Assembly (NCBI RefSeq): GCF_051379705.1
Contig: NZ_CP179868.1
Span: 3,534,001-3,598,000, forward strand
DNA: 64,000 nt
Source of the DNA: Ekhidna sp051379705
Lineage (GTDB): Bacteria > Bacteroidota > Bacteroidia > Cytophagales > Cyclobacteriaceae
Direction of reading: 5' to 3'
A program made the translations under genes and the position numbers. Position 1 is the first letter of the stretch. Every line of letters begins with the position of its first letter. The notes under the pieces are model-generated. The model was not told where the DNA came from. It saw nothing but the letters and a program-made list of their open reading frames with translations, and searched no databases. Positions 27,438-36,021 of this stretch are shown piece after piece.

Positions 27438-27587
27438 ATGGAAAATTACGAAGAAGAATTTGATGATCATCATTCCGATTTTGATGATCGGATAGAGCCG
27501 GATGAACATTATTTTTTTGAATCAAAAGACGAATCTGAGCCTCTCAGAGACGATGATTTATATTACCGTCCCTTGGAAGAATACTAA
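27438..27587 (+). CDS. Very acidic 49-residue small protein
   Basis: An uninterrupted ATG-to-TAA frame encoding 49 residues, 21 of them Asp or Glu, with several Tyr and His (begins MENYEEEFDDHHSDFDDR). The sequence TACATTTG at 27427-27434 is a full match to the Bacteroidota -7 consensus and ends 3 bp before the ATG, which would make the transcript nearly leaderless. No family was recognised. It may be a genuine small protein or a chance frame; its strongly biased composition favours the former. Confidence 0.45.
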   Translation: MENYEEEFDDHHSDFDDRIEPDEHYFFESKDESEPLRDDDLYYRPLEEY

Positions 27588-27623
27588 TCTAAAATAATCC
27601 TTACATCCTTCTAATCTATTTAC

Positions 27624-27631
27624 TAATTTTG
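27624..27631 (+). promoter_or_regulatory. Promoter -7 element of the SRP RNA gene
   Basis: TAATTTTG matches TAnnTTTG exactly and lies four bases before the first paired base of the SRP RNA, the distance expected for a transcription start. The -33 position reads TTA (27601-27603) rather than TTG. Confidence 0.65.
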
Positions 27632-27635
27632 CAGC

Positions 27636-27728
27636 GGCAAACGGGTACGACCAGCTCCTGCTGAATCCCCCAGGACCTGACGGTAGCAAGGGTAGGCGGT
27701 CGTAGCGGTGCGATGCTTCGTTTGCCAT
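27636..27728 (+). ncRNA. ffs: Signal recognition particle RNA, small bacterial type
   Basis: The ends pair as GGCAAACG (27636-27643) with CGTTTGCC (27719-27726), then ACGACC with GGTCGT further in. The apical domain has the universally conserved Ffh-binding internal loops: CCCAGGACC, a UGAC tetraloop, then GGTAGCAAGGGTAGG (compare 'CAGGUCCGGAAGGAAGCAGC' in E. coli). The loop is UGAC, a URRC-type loop, in place of the common GGAA. Six T follow the 3' end. The RNA joins Ffh in targeting membrane and secreted proteins. Confidence 0.93.
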
Positions 27729-27765
27729 TTTTTATTCTAAGATTCATCACTTTAACTTCCTAATA

Positions 27766-28422
27766 ATGAAATTTTTCATTGACACAGCAAACCTTGACGA
27801 AATAAGAGAGGCTCAGGATTTGGGCGTACTCGACGGTGTAACCACCAACCCTTCACTGATGGCCAAAGAAGGTATTACCGGTGAGGCGAATATCTTGAAG
27901 CATTACAAAGACATATGCAACATAGTAGACGATAATGTCAGCGCTGAAGTAATCGCTACTGAGTACGACAAGATGGTTTCGGAAGGAAAAGAACTTGCTA
28001 AGATTGATGATAAGATCGTAGTGAAAATTCCAATGATCAAGGATGGAGTTAAGGCAATCTCAGCTTTAACTGCTGAAGGTATTCGTACCAACTGTACCTT
28101 GATCTTCAATGCAGGTCAGGCAATGCTGGCGGCCAAGGCAGGAGCAAGTTATGTGTCACCCTTCATCGGAAGACTTGATGATATCTCAATGGACGGACTA
28201 GCACTAATCGAGCAAATTGTTGGAATCTTTGACAATTATGGATTTGAAACTGAAGTATTAGCTGCTTCAATTCGACACAACATGCACCTCATTCAATGTG
28301 CAGAAATAGGTGCTGATGTAGCTACATGTCCGCTTAGCGTCATAACCGGATTGCTTAAGCATCCGTTAACTGACTCAGGTCTGGAGAAATTCCTTGCAGA
28401 TTACCAAAAATCAAACAAATAA
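27766..28422 (+). CDS. fsa: Fructose-6-phosphate aldolase / transaldolase-like
   Basis: A 218-residue Class I aldolase of the short transaldolase family. Diagnostic stretches are MKFFIDTANLDEI, GVTTNPSLMAKEG (residues ~24-36), the Schiff-base lysine in VVKIPM (about residue 86), and YVSPFIGRLDD. The short length places it with FSA/TalC-type (subfamily 3B) proteins; whether it acts as transaldolase in the pentose phosphate pathway or as aldolase cannot be decided here. Positioned right after SRP RNA and followed at 15 bp by a small conserved-looking gene. Confidence 0.92.
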   Translation: MKFFIDTANLDEIREAQDLGVLDGVTTNPSLMAKEGITGEANILKHYKDICNIVDDNVSAEVIATEYDKMVSEGKELAKIDDKIVVKIPMIKDGVKAISALTAEGIRTNCTLIFNAGQAMLAAKAGASYVSPFIGRLDDISMDGLALIEQIVGIFDNYGFETEVLAASIRHNMHLIQCAEIGADVATCPLSVITGLLKHPLTDSGLEKFLADYQKSNK

Positions 28423-28437
28423 GATAGTCCGTAGTTG

Positions 28438-28677
28438 ATGATGGAAGCGTTAGATTTTATTAATTTAGAAGAAATGTACATCATCAAGGTTAAAGGAAAA
28501 GCCAAAATTCCTGATTACATCCAAATCCGTGATCAGGATTTTGTTTTAGTTGCCTACTTTAGAACTGACAGGCCACTAAAGCGTATGGATAAATTTGGGC
28601 TTGAAGGTAAGGATGAGGAATTAAAAAACCTGATTCAAAGCTTGCCGTATGGCAAGCTTCAAAAGTTAGATTTATAA
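28438..28677 (+). CDS. Small protein upstream of ftsE, function unknown
   Basis: About 79 residues starting at the ATG at 28438 (or the next ATG, 28441); an upstream TTG at 28435 is not needed. The sequence has an alternating beta-like pattern (MYIIKVKGKAKIPDYIQIRD) and ends in PYGKLQKLDL. No family was recognised. It lies 6 bp before ftsE and 15 bp after the aldolase gene, so the three are probably one transcript. Confidence 0.65.
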   Translation: MMEALDFINLEEMYIIKVKGKAKIPDYIQIRDQDFVLVAYFRTDRPLKRMDKFGLEGKDEELKNLIQSLPYGKLQKLDL

Positions 28678-28683
28678 ACAATA

Positions 28684-29394
28684 ATGTCTTTTTCTGAAGA
28701 GCCAATCGTTCGAATTTCTAATGCCTCTGTTTTTCAAGAGGATCACACGGTATTAAGCGAATTGGATTTCACCATAGATAAAGGTGAATTCGTGTACCTC
28801 ATCGGACGTACGGGTAGTGGAAAATCTTCGCTACTGAAAACACTTTATGCGGACCTGCCATTAAGACTGGGACATGCAGAAGTAGTTGGATTTCCCGTAA
28901 GCAGCCTTAAGTCCAGAGACGTGCCGTTTCTAAGGAGAAAAATTGGAATCATTTTTCAGGACTTTGAGCTCTTTTATGATCGATCTGTTGCGGAAAATCT
29001 GACCTTTGTAATGAAAGCAACCGGATGGAAAGAACCGGCCAAGATGAAAAATCGAATTGCTGAGGTCTTGATGAGAGTCGGGCTTGGAGCAATATCGGCT
29101 AAGATGCCACATCAACTCTCAGGTGGCGAACAACAACGAGTCGTGATTGCGCGAGCGATGATAAACGAACCACAAATCTTATTTGCGGATGAGCCTACCG
29201 GTAATCTTGATCCTGACGTAAGCGACGGTATTTTGAAACTGTTTGAAGAAATCAACAACAGCGGTACAGCGGTTCTGATGGCTACACACAACCATAAGTT
29301 CATCGAGAAGTTTCCACATCGCGTTTTGAAATGTGAAAAAGGCCGAATACTCGACTCATCAAAAGAGAAATTTGAGTTGAGTGGTTGGTACTAG
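28684..29394 (+). CDS. ftsE: Cell division ATP-binding protein FtsE
   Basis: A 236-residue ABC ATPase of the FtsE type, which with FtsX couples divisome activity to peptidoglycan hydrolases. Walker A is GRTGSGKSS (about residues 41-49), the Q-loop IIFQDFELFYDRSVAENL is near 95-112 and is typical of FtsE ('FQDFKLL.DRTV.ENV'), the signature is LSGGEQQR near 145-152, and Walker B ILFADEPTGNLD near 165-176. No ftsX is adjacent, which is not unusual in Bacteroidota. Confidence 0.9.
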   Translation: MSFSEEPIVRISNASVFQEDHTVLSELDFTIDKGEFVYLIGRTGSGKSSLLKTLYADLPLRLGHAEVVGFPVSSLKSRDVPFLRRKIGIIFQDFELFYDRSVAENLTFVMKATGWKEPAKMKNRIAEVLMRVGLGAISAKMPHQLSGGEQQRVVIARAMINEPQILFADEPTGNLDPDVSDGILKLFEEINNSGTAVLMATHNHKFIEKFPHRVLKCEKGRILDSSKEKFELSGWY

Positions 29395-29414
29395 TTCAGT
29401 CCGCCACTTCACTG

Positions 29415-29448
29415 TTTGATGCCAGCTATTTTTTTAGACGTACCTTTG
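29415..29448 (+). promoter_or_regulatory. Bacteroidota promoter for rhlE
   Basis: TTTG at 29415-29418 and TACCTTTG at 29441-29448 match the -33 and -7 elements (TTTG and TAnnTTTG), separated by 22 bp. The RhlE start codon is 52 bp beyond, leaving a leader of roughly 45 nt. Confidence 0.65.
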
Positions 29449-29500
29449 CCATTCATTAGAAAGGATCGTTACCAAATGATCGTTTCGTCAACGCATTTTT

Positions 29501-30742
29501 ATGACATTTAATTCATTGGGTTTGTCCGAACCCTTGCTGAGAGCAATCAGCAAAAAAGGTTACTCAGAACCATCTCCCATTCAATCCAAGGTAATTCCCG
29601 TTATTTTAGAAAAGAACGATGTATTGGCCTCAGCGCAAACCGGCACAGGAAAAACTGCAGGATTTACGCTTCCAATGCTTCAGCTGCTTTCCAACGGTGA
29701 GACTTTTCGAAAAAAACCGGTAAGAGCGCTCATACTTACGCCAACTAGAGAGTTAGCGGCGCAGATATATGACAATGTCCGTGCATATTCGGCTTACCTT
29801 GATATCCGATCCGCTGTGATCTTTGGTGGAGTGAAGGCTAATCCGCAGATCGCTGCACTGAAAAATGGTGTGGATATTTTGATAGCCACGCCTGGAAGAC
29901 TATTGGATCTTCACAATCAACATGCGCTTTCGCTACACAAGGTAGAAATCCTCGTGCTCGATGAGGCTGACCGAATGTTGGACATGGGTTTTCAGCGAGA
30001 CATAAACAAGATTTTAAACCTGCTTCCACCCAGAAGACAGAACCTACTTTTCTCAGCTACATTCTCCAAAGAAATAAAGCGACTCGCGAACGCATTCATG
30101 CGAAATCCAAAGTATGTTGAGGCAACCCCTGAAAATACAACCGTAGAGAAAATTAATCAGCTGGTGCATCGTGTGGACAAGTCACGTAAGACCGAGCTGA
30201 TACTTGATTTGATCGCTGGCGGCAGGTGGCAGCAAGTATTAGTTTTCACACGTACCAAGCATGGTGCCAACCGTTTGGCTGAAAAGATGGTCAAAGCTGA
30301 TATAAGTGCAGCTGCAATTCATGGTAACAAAAGTCAAGGAGCCAGAACTAAAGCTCTTGACGGATTTAAGAAAGGAAATGTAAGAGTTTTAGTAGCGACT
30401 GACATTGCGGCACGGGGTTTGGATATACCTTTACTGCCACACGTGATCAATTTTGAATTACCTAATGTGGCGGAAGATTATGTGCATAGAATTGGAAGGA
30501 CGGGTAGAGCAGGAGCCAGTGGGATTGCCTTGTCTTTGGTGAGTTTGGATGAGGTAGAGTACTTAAGAAGTATTGAGAAATTAATCGACACAAAAATACC
30601 GAAGGAAGTAATTGAAGGATTTGAACCAACAGAAAAGCCAGGAGATTTGCCTCCATCCCCAAAAAAGAAGAACTTTAACCAATCGCGTCCAAAATCCAAG
30701 CACAAAGACTTTAGAAGAAAGAAGAAGCCAAAACACAACTAA
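29501..30742 (+). CDS. rhlE: DEAD-box RNA helicase, RhlE type
   Basis: ATP-dependent RNA helicase of 413 residues. Motifs in order are: Q-motif (GYSEPSPIQSKVIP), I AQTGTGKT, Ia PTRELAAQI, Ib TPGRL, II DEAD (in LVLDEADRMLDMGFQ), III SAT, IV VLVFTRTK, V ATDIAARGLD and VI HRIGRTGRAG. The C-terminal ~45 residues are Lys/Pro-rich (PSPKKKNFNQSRPKSKHKDF), a usual RNA-binding tail. RhlE proteins help ribosome assembly and mRNA turnover, often in the cold. The downstream gene starts 3 bp after the stop. Confidence 0.93.
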   Translation: MTFNSLGLSEPLLRAISKKGYSEPSPIQSKVIPVILEKNDVLASAQTGTGKTAGFTLPMLQLLSNGETFRKKPVRALILTPTRELAAQIYDNVRAYSAYLDIRSAVIFGGVKANPQIAALKNGVDILIATPGRLLDLHNQHALSLHKVEILVLDEADRMLDMGFQRDINKILNLLPPRRQNLLFSATFSKEIKRLANAFMRNPKYVEATPENTTVEKINQLVHRVDKSRKTELILDLIAGGRWQQVLVFTRTKHGANRLAEKMVKADISAAAIHGNKSQGARTKALDGFKKGNVRVLVATDIAARGLDIPLLPHVINFELPNVAEDYVHRIGRTGRAGASGIALSLVSLDEVEYLRSIEKLIDTKIPKEVIEGFEPTEKPGDLPPSPKKKNFNQSRPKSKHKDFRRKKKPKHN

Positions 30743-30745
30743 CCT

Positions 30746-31789
30746 ATGAACAACCTCCTTATTTATGGTGCTTATGGATACACAGGCCGATTGATTGTAA
30801 ACGAATGCCTTAAAGTTGGCATAAAGCCAATTATCGCCGGGAGGAGCGCGGAAAAAGCAATGAAATTTGCGAATAAGCACGATCTGGAATATGATGTGTT
30901 CGAAGTTTCCGAAAAGGAAAAACTGGAAAATTGGCTGAAAAGAGGAGATGTTGTCATCCATTGTGGAGGTCCATTCATTCATACTGCTAAAGAAATGGTG
31001 GAGGCTTGCCTCGCAACAAATACTCACTACCTGGACATAACTGGAGAATATCAGGTTTTTGATCTGGTGAAGGAGTATGACCTTCAGGCAAAGGAAAAGA
31101 ATCTCATGCTGATGCCTGGTGCAGGATTCGATGTGGTCCCATCAGATTGTCTGGCAAAACACCTGCACACGAAGCTGCCAACAGCAACCGACCTCAAACT
31201 CGCGTTTGTAAGTAAAGGAGGGAAGTTATCCAGAGGAACAGCCAAGACGATGATTGAAAACTTAGGCGATCCTCAGATAAGAAGGACGAATGGTGAATAT
31301 GAAGGAATCCCGATGGGTAAATCAATCCGTGAAATAGATTACGGTGACTTCTCTCAGATCTCAATGGGTATTTCGTGGGGAGATGTATCTACGGCATTTC
31401 ACAGCACAGGGATCCCCAACATCGAGGTATTTTCCGGTACAGACGAGCAGCAAATAAGTAAAGTGAAGAAGACACTTCGTATGTCTTTTATGCTTAAATC
31501 GAGAATGATCAAAAACTTCCTGATCCGTCAAATGGATAAGCGACCCGATGGTCCGAAAGAAGAAAAAAGGGATGCGTCCTGCATGTATCTATGGGGTGAA
31601 GCTAGTGATGACAATGGCAAAATAGAAGCGCGGCTTAAAACACCTAATGGTTATACATTAACGGCAATGTCATCGGTACGGATCGCTCAAAAGATCTTTG
31701 CAGAAGACTTGAAGCCGGGATTTCAAACGCCTGCTTCCGCATATGGCGAAGGCCTGATTTTGGAAATCGACGGCTGTTTCTATTTGTAG
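30746..31789 (+). CDS. Saccharopine dehydrogenase-like NAD(P)-binding protein
   Basis: A 347-residue protein opening with the dinucleotide-binding fold LLIYGAYGYTGRLIVNECL and continuing with CGGPFIHTAKEMVEACLATNTHYLDITGE, the hallmark of the saccharopine dehydrogenase NADP-binding family, including trans-acting enoyl reductases. The GAGFDVVPSDCLA motif near residue 128 supports this subgroup. True saccharopine activity is unlikely; many members are of unknown substrate. It lies 3 bp behind rhlE and shares its transcript. Confidence 0.85.
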   Translation: MNNLLIYGAYGYTGRLIVNECLKVGIKPIIAGRSAEKAMKFANKHDLEYDVFEVSEKEKLENWLKRGDVVIHCGGPFIHTAKEMVEACLATNTHYLDITGEYQVFDLVKEYDLQAKEKNLMLMPGAGFDVVPSDCLAKHLHTKLPTATDLKLAFVSKGGKLSRGTAKTMIENLGDPQIRRTNGEYEGIPMGKSIREIDYGDFSQISMGISWGDVSTAFHSTGIPNIEVFSGTDEQQISKVKKTLRMSFMLKSRMIKNFLIRQMDKRPDGPKEEKRDASCMYLWGEASDDNGKIEARLKTPNGYTLTAMSSVRIAQKIFAEDLKPGFQTPASAYGEGLILEIDGCFYL

Positions 31790-31874
31790 ACCAAAACACT
31801 TCTTTGATCTACTTTGATTGCAGGCCTAATCGAAACTGCAGACCCTTCACAAAGGAAAATCGTAACTTAATAGC

Positions 31875-33104
31875 ATGAGACGCACACTTATCACCCTATT
31901 AGTTACGCTCTGTTCATTCACCTATGCACAAACCGTAGATATCTCAGGTACCTGGTTGGGAACATCCACTTTTCTCAAAGAACATAATCAGCTTAAATAT
32001 GACTTGACCCAAAAGGGCAGTCAAATCACTGGATTTATCTATGTGAAAAATCTTGCAAAAAAAGATTCCATTAAAGCCAGAATTTCCGGAACGATCAAGA
32101 AAGGAAAAATCATACTTGAGGGTGAAGAAATAATCTACCGCACCGGAATGGCCTGCATGGCCAAAAATGAGCTGACCTACCAACTAAATAATGACCAGGA
32201 AACCCTAACCGGAAGATGGAAAGGTGATTTAAAGCTCAACACTTGTGCACCTATCGTTTCAGGTAATATCACTCTGTTTAAAGAAAAACCAATAAGTAAC
32301 ACGTCAGCAATAGCTCAATCGGAAGCCACTCCCATCCATTCTGTAGCAGAAAAAGACGCAGTAGGCAAGGCGCTTATAAATGAACTGGGCAAGAGAAAAT
32401 ATTATGCATTGATCATCGGTATAAATGATTACCTGGACGATGAAATACAAGATCTGGATAATCCCATCAACGATGCGGAGCAGCTGGCCGGTGTCCTGAC
32501 ATACCACTACTCATTTGATCAGGAAAATGTGACCGTCCTGGAAAACCCTCGAAGGGAAGATATTATTACGGCACTTGATCGATTAACTGGCGTGGTGACT
32601 GAGAAGGACAACTTACTTATTTTCTATGCTGGCCATGGTATTTGGAATGAACAATTGAATCAAGGGTATTGGTTGCCGAGCGACGCTTCTCTTGACTCTA
32701 AATCTTACTGGCTATCAAATAGCACGCTTAGGGACTATGTAGGAGGGATTAAGTCAAAACATACGTTGCTAATATCGGATGCCTGCTTCAGTGGTGGCAT
32801 TCTGAAAGAACGAGCAGTTTTTGGTAATAGTCGCGCGATACTGGAAGTATATAAGCTGCCAAGCAGGAAAGCAATGACCAGTGGCACATTGAAGACAGTT
32901 CCGGATGAAAGCGTCTTCATCGAGTATTTACTTAAGAATCTGGTAAACAATCAGGCGCCGTTACTTTCAGCGGATCAGCTGTTCCGACATTTCAAGACTG
33001 CTGTGATCAACAACAGCCCCAATGGACAAGTACCACAATACGGTCCTATTTCTCAGGCCGGGGATGAAGGGGGTGATTTTGTTTTTCTGAAAAGAAGCAA
33101 TTAA
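31875..33104 (+). CDS. Secreted caspase-family (C14) peptidase
   Basis: A 409-residue exported protein with signal peptide MRRTLITLLVTLCSFTYAQ. Residues ~20-138 are a beta-rich domain with lipocalin-like strands (DISGTWLGTS, TGRWKGDL). The caspase-fold domain begins near residue 173 with KYYALIIGINDY. The catalytic dyad is present: His254 in FYAGHG and Cys304 in SDACFSGG. Bacterial orthocaspases act in stress or cell-death pathways and often prefer basic P1 residues; this one appears to work in the periplasm. No partner effector or toxin gene is adjacent. Confidence 0.9.
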   Translation: MRRTLITLLVTLCSFTYAQTVDISGTWLGTSTFLKEHNQLKYDLTQKGSQITGFIYVKNLAKKDSIKARISGTIKKGKIILEGEEIIYRTGMACMAKNELTYQLNNDQETLTGRWKGDLKLNTCAPIVSGNITLFKEKPISNTSAIAQSEATPIHSVAEKDAVGKALINELGKRKYYALIIGINDYLDDEIQDLDNPINDAEQLAGVLTYHYSFDQENVTVLENPRREDIITALDRLTGVVTEKDNLLIFYAGHGIWNEQLNQGYWLPSDASLDSKSYWLSNSTLRDYVGGIKSKHTLLISDACFSGGILKERAVFGNSRAILEVYKLPSRKAMTSGTLKTVPDESVFIEYLLKNLVNNQAPLLSADQLFRHFKTAVINNSPNGQVPQYGPISQAGDEGGDFVFLKRSN

Positions 33105-33115
33105 AATACAAAAGG

Positions 33116-34012
33116 CTACTTTTCTAAGTTTTCAAACACAGAACTTAAATCAATAGAATAGATATCTCCGGGAGGTCTAATTCCTTCCTCAACTGGTGCA
33201 GCCATTCCTGGTCTTTCAGAAGTAAAAAATAGTGTTTGATCATCTTTACTTAATCCTGGTGCAAACTCAGCATACTCAGGCGTATTTACCAGATCACCTA
33301 GATTGTGCAACTCCGACCAACCGCTTTCCATGTTCCAACTTACAAATAGATCCGGAGGAATGGATGGCTCTACACGCACGGCCACAATGAGAAAACTTTC
33401 ATCTGATGCGATGCATGGATTGCTGGCATAGATGGGCTTACTTTGATACTTTAATATAACTGGTTCGGCTTCCTCATAGAATCCATTTCTGAAAGTGCTT
33501 TTCATAATATATCTTCCAGAGTCTCTCTCAGAAACAAAATAAGCGTTTCCATTTTTTGTCATAGATATGAAGATTTCAGTTGAATCTGAGTTTAAGGGTC
33601 GTGAAGACAAGATTGGATCACTCCACGAATTATTCAATCGGTCAATATACCAGGTGTTAAATTCTCCAGCTTCCAACGAATCGGCTAATGGCCTATTGGA
33701 GCTGAAATAAAGCCGGTTATTATCATGAGTCAAAAATGGATCAACATCGATGTATTTACCTTCTGAAAAAGGAAGAGATACAGGGTCAGACCAATTATCT
33801 CCACTCTTGGTCGTCACGAGAATTTGCATGGCTGAGCGATTTTCATTCGTCCGATTAAAGAAAATCTCGGTTCCATCCACATTCACAGAGGTTGAAAATT
33901 CAGGAAGGGGAGATGAGACAACTTCAGGAAGAAGAACTTTGGCTTGTGTAGGTGTTTCTTGATTTTGCTGGCACGCAAAAAGAAGAATGAGAATGGGTAA
34001 GCATTGCTTCAT
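33116..34012 (-). CDS. PD40/WD40-like propeller lipoprotein
   Basis: I start the gene at the ATG at 34012 because the sequence from MKQCLPILILLFAC onward is a standard lipoprotein signal with lipobox LFAC; two upstream ATGs would add 11 residues without signal character. The mature protein contains TolB-type PD40 blades (DGTEIFFNR, NNRLYFSSNRP, KNGNAYFVSERD, DDQTLFFTSERPG), so it is a beta-propeller of about 300 residues. No enzymatic motif was seen. Convergent with the caspase gene (11 bp between stops). Confidence 0.85.
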   Translation of the reverse strand: MKQCLPILILLFACQQNQETPTQAKVLLPEVVSSPLPEFSTSVNVDGTEIFFNRTNENRSAMQILVTTKSGDNWSDPVSLPFSEGKYIDVDPFLTHDNNRLYFSSNRPLADSLEAGEFNTWYIDRLNNSWSDPILSSRPLNSDSTEIFISMTKNGNAYFVSERDSGRYIMKSTFRNGFYEEAEPVILKYQSKPIYASNPCIASDESFLIVAVRVEPSIPPDLFVSWNMESGWSELHNLGDLVNTPEYAEFAPGLSKDDQTLFFTSERPGMAAPVEEGIRPPGDIYSIDLSSVFENLEK

Positions 34013-34058
34013 CTTTTCAGAGATCATACGTATGATACCTGGCAATGTTCTAATCAGC

Positions 34059-35135
34059 CTAAAACTCTAAAGTAAGCTGACTTGGCTGCTCGGGCTCCTC
34101 ATCTTTTCTGAAATTAGATATACCCACTCCAATCAACCGTACGCCTTGCTCATCCAGTAGATCGTCTGCCATGAGTTGTTTCGCAATGGTGACATACTGT
34201 GCCTCGTCATTTATTGCTTGTTCCAAAGTTTTGCTTCGGGTGATTTGTCGGAAATCGGCATATTTTAGCTTCAGTGTCATCGTATGACCATCCGATGCTT
34301 TGCTTCTGTGGTATCGGTCATAGGAAATGTGAGCGATGCGATCAATCTCTTCCATGATATCGGCCATCTCATAGAGGTTGTCTTCAAAGGTTCGTTCCGC
34401 ACTCACCGATTTTGTTTCCCGTACCGGCTGTACGCTTCGCGTATCAATACCTCTGGAAATATTGTAGTAATACTGTCCCGACTTTCCATAACGAAGTTTG
34501 AGGTCTTCCAGGCTTTTCTTTTTTAGGTCTTTCCCAGTAAAAATGCCTGCCTTGACCATTTTCTCAGCGGTCACTTTTCCGATTCCATGAAACCGATGAA
34601 CAGGCAACGACGCAACAAAACCTTCGGCATCATCAGGTAAGATGACGTAAAGTCCATCGGGTTTATCCATATCGGAGGCCGTCTTGGCCAGAAACTTATT
34701 GTAAGAGATTCCGGCAGACGCAATAAGTCCGGTTCTCTCCTTGATTTTTTCCTTAATCTCTTGTGCAATCAAGGTTGCCGAGTTCAATCCGATCTTGTTT
34801 TGTGTGACATCCAGATAAGCCTCATCCAGTGATAGTGGCTCTACCAAATCCGTATATTCGAAAAACACCTCGCGTATCTGACTGGACAATTCTTTGTAGC
34901 GAGAAAAGCGAGGTGGCACGAATACCAAGTGTGGACATTGCTTAGCGGCTTTCGCTGATGGCATGGCAGACTTCACCCCAAACTTGCGAGCTTCGTAGCT
35001 TGCAGCGGCAACCACCCCACGTTGAGAATTGCCACCGACAGCCACAGGCTTTCCTCTCAGCTCAGGATTATCCAGCTGCTCTACGGATGCATAAAAGGCA
35101 TCCATGTCAATATGTATGATCTTGCGATGGTCCAT
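34059..35135 (-). CDS. dinB: DNA polymerase IV (Y-family, translesion)
   Basis: A 358-residue Y-family polymerase for lesion bypass. Metal-binding carboxylates are Asp10 in HIDMDAFYASVEQ and Asp104-Glu105 in LSLDEAYLD; the steric-gate region and thumb follow with KFLAKTASDMDKPDG. The helix-hairpin-helix FHGIGKVTAEKM is near residue 182 and the little-finger domain (VSAERTFEDNL) near 245. The C-terminus ends in QLTLEF, a beta-clamp-binding motif. Not adjacent to a LexA or other SOS gene; a LexA box was not identified. Confidence 0.95.
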   Translation of the reverse strand: MDHRKIIHIDMDAFYASVEQLDNPELRGKPVAVGGNSQRGVVAAASYEARKFGVKSAMPSAKAAKQCPHLVFVPPRFSRYKELSSQIREVFFEYTDLVEPLSLDEAYLDVTQNKIGLNSATLIAQEIKEKIKERTGLIASAGISYNKFLAKTASDMDKPDGLYVILPDDAEGFVASLPVHRFHGIGKVTAEKMVKAGIFTGKDLKKKSLEDLKLRYGKSGQYYYNISRGIDTRSVQPVRETKSVSAERTFEDNLYEMADIMEEIDRIAHISYDRYHRSKASDGHTMTLKLKYADFRQITRSKTLEQAINDEAQYVTIAKQLMADDLLDEQGVRLIGVGISNFRKDEEPEQPSQLTLEF

Positions 35136-35198
35136 GATATACCTGGCAAAGAAATAACATCCAGTGACAACCCTGTGTCACAAAGACCACTGCCGATA

Positions 35199-35876
35199 TT
35201 AAAAATTATCTATCATGGATAGGGTATTGAGAATTACATGCGCAATAATCAGAGGCCAAAGGTTTCTCCCAGTAACTACATAGGCGATACCAAAGACCAA
35301 ACCAATCAGGCCTGTTGTTAATGATCGTTCGGATAGATCATATGAATGGCGGAATCCGAAGATTCCCGCCTGAAACAATACAGCCAATATTGTTGAAAAT
35401 GGTACTTTAGAAAACAGCGATTCAAAGCGATTGAGAGAAAACCCTCTGTCTTGAAGTTCTTCCAGAAAGGATTCTATCCAGATAAAGAGAATAATTGAAA
35501 GAATGCTGGCAATGGATCGCTCGGCAGTGCTCACTGCTGAACCCGCTGCTGTCTGCTCAGCGGCTGAAAACATATCAGCAACAAAAATCTGGAAGAGTAT
35601 CATGGTGATAACAGTGGTGACAAGCGTAACAGCCACAATAATTATCAGGGGTTTATAGCTTTCGGGCTTGGTTAAGCCGAGATCTTTCCATGATTGTTTC
35701 CTAAAGTAGAGCAGGAGGGTTGCTAAACCCACAGTAGCTGTTGTTTTAAAAACGGCGTTGCCCCAAAATCCAAGACTTTCAAAGTAGATGGTTCGGACAA
35801 AGAACATTAAACCGATAAAAAGAACTAGATCTAGAAGTGCTGCCAGCGGGCTTATTTGATTGGGGGATTTTTTCAA
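35199..35876 (-). CDS. CPBP family intramembrane glutamic protease
   Basis: A 225-residue membrane protein with about six to seven helices. The Abi/CPBP (type II CAAX-protease-like) signatures are present: EELQDRG (EExxxR, around residue 140), FGFRHS (FxxxH) and the final AHVILN (HxxxN). These are the glutamic intramembrane protease residues. Such proteins process prenylated or other membrane peptides, or protect against bacteriocins; the substrate is unknown here. It is followed by the dinB gene 63 bp away on the same strand. Confidence 0.85.
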   Translation of the reverse strand: MKKSPNQISPLAALLDLVLFIGLMFFVRTIYFESLGFWGNAVFKTTATVGLATLLLYFRKQSWKDLGLTKPESYKPLIIIVAVTLVTTVITMILFQIFVADMFSAAEQTAAGSAVSTAERSIASILSIILFIWIESFLEELQDRGFSLNRFESLFSKVPFSTILAVLFQAGIFGFRHSYDLSERSLTTGLIGLVFGIAYVVTGRNLWPLIIAHVILNTLSMIDNF

Positions 35877-36021
35877 TTGTCGTTTGATTAGGTCTAAACT
35901 CGGTAGTTAGTCTTGATAGATGCTGATTTATTATCATTAGTTACAAATATTATAGTTATTCATATCGTCATGTAACCTTTCCTAAACCGACTAGTATTTT
36001 ATGAAAACTAATGAACTCAAA

